From positions 6,572,001 to 6,636,000 of the forward strand of contig NZ_CP154796.1 in NCBI RefSeq assembly GCF_039566955.1: a stretch of DNA of 64,000 bases, read 5' to 3'. Made by a program: the position numbers and the translations under genes. Shown here one piece after another: positions 8,935 through 16,071 of the stretch (position 1 is its first letter; every line of letters begins with the position of its first letter). This stretch comes from Micromonospora sp. DSM 45708 (lineage in GTDB: Bacteria; Actinomycetota; Actinomycetes; Mycobacteriales; Micromonosporaceae). The notes under the pieces are model-generated. The model worked only from the letters and a program-made list of their open reading frames with translations. It was not told where the DNA came from and made no database searches.

Positions 8935-10440
8935 TCACGGGGTGACCGTGCTGCCGTCCACCGCGTTCCTGCCGTTGGTGTGCGCGCTGCCGAGCCGGGC
9001 GAGCAGGCCGGCCAGGTCGATGCCGGTCAGGTCGCTGCCGAGCTGGAGGCCCTGGGCGACGTTGCCGGCCACCGACTTGGTCAGCGACGAGGCGCCGTCG
9101 GTGGAGATGACGGTCATCTTGTCGATCGCGCCGATCGGGGCGCTCGCCGCACCGACCACCTCGGGCAGCACCTTCACCAGCAGGTCCAGCACCGCAGCCT
9201 CGCCGTACGCGGCGAACGCCTCGGCCTTGCGGGCCATCGCGTCGGCCTCCGCCTGCCCCTTGGCCAGGATGGCCGCGGCCTCGGCCTGGCCCTCCCGCTC
9301 GACCGCCTCGGCGATCGCGGACCGCCGGCGCTGCTCCGCCTCACCTTCCTTGGCGCCCTCGATCGCGTTCGCCTCGGCCAGCGCGGCGCGGCGGGCCCGC
9401 TCACCCTCACCGGTGAGCCGGGACTGCTCGGCGATGGCCTGGGCGGCGGCGATGGTGGCCTGCCGCTCGGCGTCGGCGCGCAGCACCGCCGCGTTGCGGG
9501 CCGCCTCGGCCTCCTGCTCCACCTTGTACCGCTGCGCGTCGGCCGGCTTGCGGACCTCGGTGTCGAGCTGGCGCTGCTTCAGCTCGGCGTTGCGCTCGGC
9601 CACCTTCTGCTGCTCGGAGAGGATCGCCTGGTCCCGCTCGGCCTGGGCGAGCGGTCCGGCCGCGGCCGACTTCGCCTTCGCCGCGTCGATCTCGGCCTGG
9701 ATGCCGGCCTGCTTGAGCGACAGGTTCCGGTTCGCCTCGGCGATCGCCTCCTCGGCGAGCAGCCGCTCCTGCTCGGCGGCCTGCCGGGCGCGGGCCTCGG
9801 CGATGGCCGCGTCCTTGAGCACCCGGGCGGCCTCGGGCCGGCCCAGGTCGGCCAGGTACGACCCCTCGGCCAGGATGTCCTGGAGCTGGAACGTGTCCAG
9901 CACCAGGCCCTGGTTGGTCATCGAGTGCTCGGCCTCCTCGGCCACCGCGCTGGCGAACGCGGCCCGGTCCCGGATGACCTCCTCGACGGTGAGCCGGCCG
10001 ACGATCGAGCGCAGCGCGCCGGCCAGCACCTCGCGGGTGAAGTTGTCGATCTCGTCCTGCTGGTGCAGGAAACGCTGGGCGGCGGCCCGGATGGCGTCCT
10101 CGGTGCCGCCGACCTTGACGATCGCGACGCCGTGCAGGTCGGCGCGGATGCCCTGCTTGCTCACCGCGCCCCGGATGCCGACGTCGATGCGCCGGCTGGA
10201 CAGGTCGAGCGACTGGAGCTTCTGCACCACCGGCAGCACGAAGACCGAGGCGCCGAGCACGACCTTCTGCCCGGACATGTCGGTGGATCGGATGCCGTCG
10301 GCGGTCTGGGTGGTCCGGCCCTTGCGGCCGGTGACGATGAACGCCTCGTTCGGCCCGGCCACCTTGATCCGGGAGAGCACGAAGAAGACGAGCAGGACGG
10401 CGAGGAGGACCGCGCCGCCGATGGCGACGAGCAGGGGCAT
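8935..10440 (-). CDS. Flotillin-like SPFH domain membrane protein
   Basis: A 501-residue protein with one N-terminal membrane helix (residues 4-24, LLVAIGGAVLLAVLLVFFVL), an SPFH/band-7 domain to about residue 200 (AGPNEAFIVTGRKG), then a long Glu/Ala-rich coiled coil of about 200 residues (EAEQRRRSAIAEAV and similar) and a Gly-rich end. Flotillins assemble as rings or scaffolds at the cytoplasmic membrane face and organise membrane domains. The upstream gene on the same strand, 25 bases away, encodes an NfeD-like protein, the usual partner of bacterial flotillins. The ATG start has only a weak ribosome site. Confidence 0.9.
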   Translation of the reverse strand: MPLLVAIGGAVLLAVLLVFFVLSRIKVAGPNEAFIVTGRKGRTTQTADGIRSTDMSGQKVVLGASVFVLPVVQKLQSLDLSSRRIDVGIRGAVSKQGIRADLHGVAIVKVGGTEDAIRAAAQRFLHQQDEIDNFTREVLAGALRSIVGRLTVEEVIRDRAAFASAVAEEAEHSMTNQGLVLDTFQLQDILAEGSYLADLGRPEAARVLKDAAIAEARARQAAEQERLLAEEAIAEANRNLSLKQAGIQAEIDAAKAKSAAAGPLAQAERDQAILSEQQKVAERNAELKQRQLDTEVRKPADAQRYKVEQEAEAARNAAVLRADAERQATIAAAQAIAEQSRLTGEGERARRAALAEANAIEGAKEGEAEQRRRSAIAEAVEREGQAEAAAILAKGQAEADAMARKAEAFAAYGEAAVLDLLVKVLPEVVGAASAPIGAIDKMTVISTDGASSLTKSVAGNVAQGLQLGSDLTGIDLAGLLARLGSAHTNGRNAVDGSTVTP

Positions 10441-10465
10441 GGGGGTTCCCGTCTGTGCGGAGGGA

Positions 10466-10987
10466 TCAGTAGGTCTCGACGTGCACGCTGGTCTCGCTGA
10501 GCGCTTCGACCACGAAGATCCGGGCGCCGACCGGGATCGGCCGGTCGGACCGGGCGTTGAGTTTGACCGGCTGGCCGGCGAGGCGGACCCGGACCTCGCC
10601 GTAGCCGTCGCTGGGGATCGGGGTCACCACCAGACCGATCGCGCCGGCCAGGTGGTCCCGGGTGGGTGTCGGGTCGGTGCGCATGTCGCGGGCCGCGCGG
10701 CTCAGCCGGGCCGCCAGCCAGCCGGTGGGCACCGCGGCGAGCGCGCCGCCGGCCACCGCCGCCGCGATCATGCCGGGGGTACGCGCCCCGAGCATCTCGT
10801 TGACGATCGCGCCGCCGAACCCGAACGCGCCGATGAACCCGGCGACCGCCTCCAGCGACACCGGGCCGTCGACGTCCGGGTGACCGAGGTGCAGCACTCC
10901 CGACCCGAGCAGGGCCAGCGTCAGCACGCCGACGCCCACTCCGCCGATGATCAGGAAGATGAGCGTCCCGGTGGCCACGACCTGCAC
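10466..10987 (-). CDS. NfeD-like membrane protein with OB-fold, flotillin partner
   Basis: About 173 residues. After an N-terminal helix (TGTLIFLIIGGVGVGVLTLALL) come two or three more membrane segments and a C-terminal five-strand OB-like domain (AGAIGLVVTPIPSDGYGEVRVRLAG ... FVVEALSETSVHVETY). NfeD proteins of this type pair with flotillins and are thought to help assembly at the membrane. The start is uncertain: I chose the GTG at 10987 because the frame upstream runs into the next gene; no strong ribosome site is visible. Confidence 0.78.
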   Translation of the reverse strand: MQVVATGTLIFLIIGGVGVGVLTLALLGSGVLHLGHPDVDGPVSLEAVAGFIGAFGFGGAIVNEMLGARTPGMIAAAVAGGALAAVPTGWLAARLSRAARDMRTDPTPTRDHLAGAIGLVVTPIPSDGYGEVRVRLAGQPVKLNARSDRPIPVGARIFVVEALSETSVHVETY

Positions 10988-11028
10988 GGTATCGGCACGG
11001 CGCAAGGTCGTCCGCACTGAGCGGACGC

Positions 11029-12129
11029 TCAGTACGGCGCGATCGTCACCTCCAGGTCGACCAGTTGCCGCGGCAGTGGCTGGCGGACCAGTTCCCGGCC
11101 GCTGGTGTCGGTGAGCACGAAGTCGCCGGCGCCGAACGGCCGGCGGTACAGCAGCCGGTCGCCGGTGACCCAGGCGACGTCGGCGCTGGGCAGCGGGTTC
11201 ACCACCCGGCCGGTCGCGGTCTCCACCAGCAGCGGTTCCTGATGCCCCTGGACGACCACCATCGTCCCGTCCGGCGACCAGGCGTCCGGGCCGACCGGCC
11301 CGCCCGGCAGGTCGATCAGTCGGGTGGGCCGGCCGTCGTCGACCGACAGGAGTTGCACCCCCTTGGCGAGGTCCCGGGGCCACGACTCCGACTTCTGCCT
11401 GCTCAGCGTCAACGCGACCGACCGGCCGTCCGGCATCCAGGTGAATTCGCACCGGTCGGCGCAGGGCCAGCCGAGCCGCCCGACCGGATGGGTCTTCTGC
11501 CGGCCGTCCCGGTCCAGCACGACGAAACCGAAGTGGTCGAGCTGGCTGGTGGTGAACAGCAGCCGCCGGCCGTCCGGCGACCAGCGCGGCGCGGAGAGGG
11601 CGCGGCCCACCTCGTACCAGCGGGTCTTTCCGGTGGCCAGATCGAACAGACCGATGTCCCGGGCGCGGTCGTCGTCCCGGACCGCGACGAGGGAGCCGGC
11701 CGGCGCCGGGAAGATGCCGTCGTACCGGTCGGTGGCGAAGTACCGTCCGCGCCCCCGGTCGAGCAGGAACCCGCTACCGGAGCCGCCCACCACCTGGGCG
11801 CGGGTGACCACCCACTCACCGGGTAGCACCAGCGGCCGGTCCGCCCAGTCCGCGCCGGGTTCGGCCCGGAGCACCGGCGAGGGGCTGGCGGTGACCGGTG
11901 GCGTCGGGGGCGTGGTGGGCGGCGGAGCGGAACGGGGGCGCAGCAGCACGAACGGCAGTGTCACCGCCACCACCGCGACCAGCGCCACGGCGGTCGCGGC
12001 GGCACGCCGGCGGCGACGCAGCCGGCGGCCCCGCCCGAGCGCCCGCAGTGCCAGGTCCGGCGCGGGCGCGGCGCCGTCGGCCAGCTCGCGTACGGCCCTG
12101 CGGAGCGTCTCGTCCAGCGACGTGCTCAT
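11029..12129 (-). CDS. Membrane-anchored TolB/PD40-like propeller protein coupled to an ECF sigma factor
   Basis: 366 residues. The first 45 or so residues are cytoplasmic, followed by an Arg-rich patch and one membrane helix (AATAVALVAVVAVTLPFVLL, about residues 45-65). After a Pro/Thr linker the outer 290 residues contain repeating SPDG/W motifs (APRWSPDGRRLLFTT, DAWSPDGTMVVVQG), typical of a PD40/TolB beta-propeller. The ATG overlaps the sigma gene stop in an ATGA, so the two are co-translated. This arrangement suggests that the N-terminal part restrains the sigma factor; that is inference, since no zinc anti-sigma motif is present. Confidence 0.75.
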   Translation of the reverse strand: MSTSLDETLRRAVRELADGAAPAPDLALRALGRGRRLRRRRRAAATAVALVAVVAVTLPFVLLRPRSAPPPTTPPTPPVTASPSPVLRAEPGADWADRPLVLPGEWVVTRAQVVGGSGSGFLLDRGRGRYFATDRYDGIFPAPAGSLVAVRDDDRARDIGLFDLATGKTRWYEVGRALSAPRWSPDGRRLLFTTSQLDHFGFVVLDRDGRQKTHPVGRLGWPCADRCEFTWMPDGRSVALTLSRQKSESWPRDLAKGVQLLSVDDGRPTRLIDLPGGPVGPDAWSPDGTMVVVQGHQEPLLVETATGRVVNPLPSADVAWVTGDRLLYRRPFGAGDFVLTDTSGRELVRQPLPRQLVDLEVTIAPY

Positions 12130-12635
12130 CGGGTCACCTCCGCCCGGGTGGTCAGCTCGTCGAGTGCCGGCACCAGTTGCCGCAGTCGGGCCAGCGCCTT
12201 CGCGCTCTGGCTGGCCACCGTGCCGGGCCGACAACCGAGCAGCGCGGCGGTCTGCTCGACGCTCAGGTCCTCCAGGTAGCGCAGCGTCAGCACCGCGCGC
12301 TGGCGGGGTGGCAGCGCCCGGAGCGCGTCCCGCAGCAGCAGCCGCAGGTCGCTGTCGTCACCCGCCGCCGGCCGCTCCGGCAGGTTCGCCACCGGCACCT
12401 CCGCGCGCCGCGCCCGTCGCCGCCAGCCGGAGACCTGGTCGTGGTAGAGGATCCGTTTCACGTACGGCTCCGCGTCGCCGCGGATCCGGGGCCACCGGGT
12501 GTACGCCTTGGCCAGCGCGTTCTGGAGCAGGTCCTCCGCCGCGTGCTGGTTGCCGGCCAGCGCGTACGCGACCCGTAGCAGGACCGCCCCCCGCTCGTTG
12601 ACGAACGCGGTGAACTCCCCGTCGACCTCCGCCAC
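12126..12635 (-). CDS. SigE-family ECF RNA polymerase sigma factor
   Basis: 169 residues. Region 2 spans about residues 8-75 (FVNERGAVLLRVAYALAGNQHAAEDLLQ, AYTRW, DAEPYVKRIL) and region 4 about 105-160 (LPPRQRAVLTLRYLEDLSVEQTA, then GCRPGTVASQSAKALARL), as in the actinobacterial SigE-family group. The GTG at 12635 is preceded at six bases by GGAGG, which rules out the longer reading. It begins 67 bases from ogt, on the opposite strand, so the two genes share an upstream region. Its 3' end overlaps the propeller-protein gene by four bases. Confidence 0.9.
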   Translation of the reverse strand: MAEVDGEFTAFVNERGAVLLRVAYALAGNQHAAEDLLQNALAKAYTRWPRIRGDAEPYVKRILYHDQVSGWRRRARRAEVPVANLPERPAAGDDSDLRLLLRDALRALPPRQRAVLTLRYLEDLSVEQTAALLGCRPGTVASQSAKALARLRQLVPALDELTTRAEVTR

Positions 12636-12702
12636 CGTCCACCTCCGTGTCTCAGACGCGCGGCACGGGTGAAACTTTGCCCGCCGCGCGACAATGGGTG
12701 GC

Positions 12703-13182
12703 ATGCGCTGGACCGTGCTCGACTCGCCGATCGGGGAGTTCTCCGTCGGCACCGACGCCGACGCCGTACGCGGCGCGCACTTCGGCCGGGTGGCGTCGGC
12801 CGTCGAGGAGCCCGGCGACGACGTGGCCCGGCGGGCCGTGGCGGAGCTGCGGGCCTACTTCGCCGGTGAGCTGACCGAGTTCGGCGTGCCGGTGTCGGCG
12901 CAGCGCGGCTCGGAGTTCGAGCGGGCGGTCTGGCGGGAGATGACCCGCATCCCCTACGGCGAGACGATCACCTACGGCGAGGTGGCCCGGGCGCTCGGCG
13001 ACCCGGGCGCGGCGCGGGCGGTGGGGGTGGCGTGCAACCGCAACCCGGTGCCGGTGATCGTGCCCTGCCACCGGATCGTCGGCGCGGGCGGCAAGCTGGT
13101 CGGCTTCGGCGGCGGGCTGCCGCGCAAGGTGACGCTGCTGGAGTTGGAGGCGGGCGTCGCGCTGCGCCGCGCCTGGTCCTGA
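12703..13182 (+). CDS. ogt: Methylated-DNA--protein-cysteine methyltransferase
   Basis: 159 residues. It transfers alkyl groups from O6-alkylguanine to its own cysteine in a suicide repair reaction. The active-site IVPCHRIV and the downstream GGGLPRK..LLELE motif are present, as is the helix-turn-helix region (RIPYGETITYGEVARALG). I prefer the ATG at 12703 (MRWTVLDSPIGEF, the usual N-terminus) to the ATG nine bases earlier; GACAAT lies seven bases upstream, compatible with a leaderless mRNA. Confidence 0.93.
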   Translation: MRWTVLDSPIGEFSVGTDADAVRGAHFGRVASAVEEPGDDVARRAVAELRAYFAGELTEFGVPVSAQRGSEFERAVWREMTRIPYGETITYGEVARALGDPGAARAVGVACNRNPVPVIVPCHRIVGAGGKLVGFGGGLPRKVTLLELEAGVALRRAWS

Positions 13183-13265
13183 CTACTGACTCGACTCCGG
13201 CCCCTCGGCGTTACGCGTGCCACGCCGGTCAAAGCCACGGGCCCACCCACCTCCAGCGCGGTGAT

Positions 13266-13313
13266 CATGAGGTTGCGGCGCTCGTCGCCCGACCCGTCGC
13301 CGCCAACCTCATG
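13266..13313. repeat. Palindromic repeat, GATCATGAGGTTG type
   Basis: Arms CATGAGGTTG (13266-13275) and CAACCTCATG (13304-13313) are perfect complements, with GCG pairing possible inside. The left flank GTGATCATGA recurs at 29364 next to dnaB, so this seems to be one member of a dispersed family. Confidence 0.6.
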
Positions 13314-13363
13314 CCCCACCCCCACCCCCACCCCCTCTCCCGCTCCTGGGAGGCCTCTTGGGC

Positions 13364-13421
13364 GTGATCAAGGAGTTGGGGTCGGAGTCGATCTTCGCGG
13401 TGACGCGAACTCCTTGATCAC
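13364..13421. repeat. Palindromic repeat, GTGATCAAGGAGTT type
   Basis: Perfect 14-base arms GTGATCAAGGAGTT (13364-13377) and AACTCCTTGATCAC (13408-13421) around a 30-base loop. It is too loose for a classic terminator and resembles a small intergenic repeat; I cannot count copies outside this window. Confidence 0.6.
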
Positions 13422-13463
13422 CTCCTTTACACCTCGGCGTCGGCGCGGCCCGAACGACGACGG

Positions 13464-13491
13464 AGGGCCGGGTCCCGACGGACCCGGCCCT
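13464..13491. terminator. Terminator hairpin after ino1
   Basis: Twelve-base arms AGGGCCGGGTCC (13464-13475) and GGACCCGGCCCT (13480-13491) with a CGAC tetraloop, 20 bases past the ino1 stop codon. Confidence 0.7.
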
Positions 13492-13511
13492 CTTCAAGGT
13501 GTGTCAGCGCG

Positions 13512-14591
13512 TCAGCGCTCGATCTCGCCGGCGATGAACGCCTCGACGGCGGCGTGCGCGTCGTGGTCGGCGTACTGCTGCGGCGGGGACTTCATGAAGT
13601 ACGAGGACGCGGAGAGGATCGGGCCACCGATCTTCCGGTCCAGCGCGATCTTCGCGGCGCGGACGGCGTCGATGATGACACCGGCCGAGTTCGGCGAGTC
13701 CCACACCTCGAGCTTCAGCTCCGCGTTGAGCGGGGTGTCGCCGAAGGAGCGGCCCTCCAGACGGATGTACGCCCACTTGCGGTCGTCCAGCCACGGCACG
13801 TGGTCGGACGGGCCGATGTGCACGTCGCTCTTCTGCATCTCGTGCGGGATCTGGGACGTCACCGACTGGGTCTTCGAGATCTTCTTCGAGACCAGGCGGT
13901 TGCGCTCCAGCATGTTCATGAAGTCCATGTTGCCGCCGAAGTTGAGCTGGTACGTGCGCAGCAGCTCGACGCCGCGGTCCTCGAAGAGCTTCGCCAGCGC
14001 GCGGTGCACGATGGTGGCGCCGACCTGGCTCTTGATGTCGTCACCGACGATCGGCAGGCCGGCGTCGGTGAACTTCTGCGCCCACTCCGGGTCGGAGGCG
14101 ATGAAGACCGGCAGGGCGTTCACGAACGCGCAGCCGGCGTCGATCGCGGCCTGGGCGTAGAACTTGTCGGCCTGCTCGGAGCCCACCGGGAGGTAGGAGA
14201 CGACCACGTCGACCTGCGCGTCGCGCAGCGCCTGCGCCACGTCGACCGGCTGGGCGTCCGACTCCTCGACGATCTCGCGGTAGTACTGGCCCAGGCCGTC
14301 GAAGGTCGGGCCGCGCTGCACGGTCACGCCGGTCGGCGGGACGTCGCAGAGCTTGATCGTGTTGTTCTCGCTGGCGACGATCGCCTCCGCGAGGTCCATG
14401 CCCACCTTCTTGGCGTCCACGTCGAACGCCGCGACAAACTCCACGTCCGAGACGTGGTAGTCGCCGAAGGTGACGTGCATGAGACCCGGGACGCGGTCGT
14501 TCGGGTCGGCGTTCCGGTAGTACTCCACGCCCTGCACGAGGGACGAGGCGCAGTTACCCACACCGACGATGGCGACGCGGACGGAGCCCAT
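13512..14591 (-). CDS. ino1: Inositol-3-phosphate synthase
   Basis: 359 residues. It converts glucose 6-phosphate to myo-inositol 1-phosphate with NAD, the first step toward phosphatidylinositol and mycothiol. The Rossmann motif [16 protein letters not shown] is at the N-terminus; the family signatures [26 protein letters not shown] and the SYFMKSPP end are present. The length matches the short actinobacterial/archaeal form. The ATG at 14591 has GGAGG eight bases upstream. The PadR-type gene 23 bases upstream on the same strand is the conserved neighbour (Rv0046c/Rv0047c) and may control it. Confidence 0.95.
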   Translation of the reverse strand: MGSVRVAIVGVGNCASSLVQGVEYYRNADPNDRVPGLMHVTFGDYHVSDVEFVAAFDVDAKKVGMDLAEAIVASENNTIKLCDVPPTGVTVQRGPTFDGLGQYYREIVEESDAQPVDVAQALRDAQVDVVVSYLPVGSEQADKFYAQAAIDAGCAFVNALPVFIASDPEWAQKFTDAGLPIVGDDIKSQVGATIVHRALAKLFEDRGVELLRTYQLNFGGNMDFMNMLERNRLVSKKISKTQSVTSQIPHEMQKSDVHIGPSDHVPWLDDRKWAYIRLEGRSFGDTPLNAELKLEVWDSPNSAGVIIDAVRAAKIALDRKIGGPILSASSYFMKSPPQQYADHDAHAAVEAFIAGEIER

Positions 14592-14614
14592 AGCGTCTGC
14601 CTCCTTCTTCTTCA

Positions 14615-15262
14615 TCACGGCCGCTCTGTCCTGGACGTTCCAGGCGTGGGCGGGCTGTCGTTGTCTCCTCGGCCGCCGACCCTCCGGGAATCCGGGGCGG
14701 TCGGGGCCCGGCCGGAGCGCTCGTTGGCGATGAGCTCCTCCAGCCAGCGGACCTCGCGCTCGCAGGCGTCGAGCCCGTGGCGCTGCAGTTCCAGGGTGTA
14801 CGCGTCGAGGCGCTCGGCTGCCCGGCCGAGCACGTCACGAAGACCTTCGCGGCGCTCCTCGATCTTGCGACGGCGACCTTCCAGGATCCGGAGCCGGGTG
14901 GCCTGGTCGGTCCGGGCGAAGAACGCGAAGTGCACGCCGAAGCCCGTGTCGTCGTACGTCTCGGGTCCAGCCTGCGCTATGAGCTGGGCGAAGCGTTCCT
15001 TGCCCTCCGCGGTAATGGTGTAGACCACCCGACCGCGTCGGCTGGTCAGCGCGGGAACCTCCTCGGCGGTCGCGGGTGTCTCGGCGGCTTCGGTGATCCA
15101 CCCCGCCGCCTGCAACCGGCGCAGGGTCGGGTAGAGCGAGCCGTAGCTGATCGCCGCCCGGATGGCGCCGAGCTTGGCGGTCAACTCCTTGCGCAGCTCG
15201 TAACCGTGCATCGGAGCCTCCTGCAGGAGGCCCAGGATGGCGAACTCGAGCACGGGTGCCAT
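14615..15262 (-). CDS. PadR-family transcriptional regulator
   Basis: 215 residues. An N-terminal winged helix (residues 2-95: [20 protein letters not shown], then [18 protein letters not shown]) is followed by a C-terminal helical dimerisation domain ([32 protein letters not shown]). It matches Rv0047c, the conserved neighbour of ino1. A 25-base perfect palindrome 36 bases upstream of the ATG is a strong candidate operator, so autoregulation and control of ino1 are likely. The start at 15262 is the usual [10 protein letters not shown] position. Confidence 0.92.
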   Translation of the reverse strand: MAPVLEFAILGLLQEAPMHGYELRKELTAKLGAIRAAISYGSLYPTLRRLQAAGWITEAAETPATAEEVPALTSRRGRVVYTITAEGKERFAQLIAQAGPETYDDTGFGVHFAFFARTDQATRLRILEGRRRKIEERREGLRDVLGRAAERLDAYTLELQRHGLDACEREVRWLEELIANERSGRAPTAPDSRRVGGRGDNDSPPTPGTSRTERP

Positions 15263-15297
15263 CCCTTCTTTTCCCCCTGCGCGGAGGGCTAACCGCC

Positions 15298-15322
15298 GCG
15301 ATGTATCGGGCCGATACATCGC
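15298..15322. promoter_or_regulatory. Palindromic operator upstream of padR
   Basis: Perfect 12-base half-sites GCGATGTATCGG and CCGATACATCGC separated by one G. It contains the ATGT...ACAT halves seen in PadR-family operators and lies between padR and the divergent DUF5318 gene, so it could affect both. Binding is inferred. Confidence 0.7.
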
Positions 15323-15430
15323 ACGTTAGCGGAGAGCGGTGGCCAGGGCAAACCCTCGGTTACGCGACGTGGTCATCACGGATCGTGACCATGGTCGCCT
15401 CGGTTCGCCGGAGCGCGTACCCTTTGCCGC

Positions 15431-15877
15431 ATGCGTACGCAGCGCCAGGTCGTCGACTACTCGCTCCAGAAGCGAGCGGTGCTGCGTGAACTCCTCGCCG
15501 GGCGGATCGGCACGTACGACGTCTGCGACGCGTCGCCGTACCTGAAGAACGCCGCCCGTTTCCACGGCGAGCCGACCGATCACCGCTGCCCGATCTGCCG
15601 CGGTGAGAACCTCATCCACGTCCACTACATTTACGGTGACGAACTCAAGCAGTCGGCGGGTCAGGCGCGCACTCGGGCCGAGTTGCCCGTCCTGGCCATG
15701 ACGCTGCGTGAGTTCCAGGTGTTCGTGGTGGAGGTCTGCCCCGGCTGTGACTGGAACCACCTCGTCGAGCAGTTCCTGCTCGGTCGGGACGGTCTCACGG
15801 GCGAGGCGACGGACGCGACCGGGTCGGCCGTGGCCGACGGCTCCACCGCCCGGCGAAGGCGAGAGGCGCAACGGTGA
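15431..15877 (+). CDS. DUF5318 conserved actinobacterial protein
   Basis: 148 residues, similar in sequence and position to Rv0049. Two CxxC pairs (CPIC near residue 56 and CPGC near residue 105) suggest a zinc ribbon; the N-terminus MRTQRQVVDYSLQKRAVL is characteristic. The C-terminal 25 residues are Arg/Ala-rich. No function is known. TACCCT lies seven bases before the ATG, which fits leaderless transcription. It precedes the penicillin-binding protein gene, as in Mycobacterium. Confidence 0.85.
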   Translation: MRTQRQVVDYSLQKRAVLRELLAGRIGTYDVCDASPYLKNAARFHGEPTDHRCPICRGENLIHVHYIYGDELKQSAGQARTRAELPVLAMTLREFQVFVVEVCPGCDWNHLVEQFLLGRDGLTGEATDATGSAVADGSTARRRREAQR

Positions 15878-16071
15878 ACGCGGCTGTCCCGACCGCTGCC
15901 GGCCCGTTGTCAGGGCGGCACGAGCGACAGCCTTTAAGCGTAATTGGTCCGAATAGGTCTAATTTGATGGGCACGGACCGGCGCGGCGGGTCGGTAGTGT
16001 CCCGTGTTTCAGCTCACGGCAACCCGGTGGCGGCGCCCCCGCGCCCCACCGCGACCGGCAGGGTGTGAGGA

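Larger units (their letters stand above)
13183..13511. other. Non-coding gap with two palindromic repeats and a terminator
   Basis: A 329-base gap between convergent ogt and ino1. I see no plausible gene. It contains two inverted repeats (13266-13313 and 13364-13421) and a hairpin after ino1 (13464-13491), listed separately, plus a C-rich stretch near 13315-13345. Confidence 0.7.
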
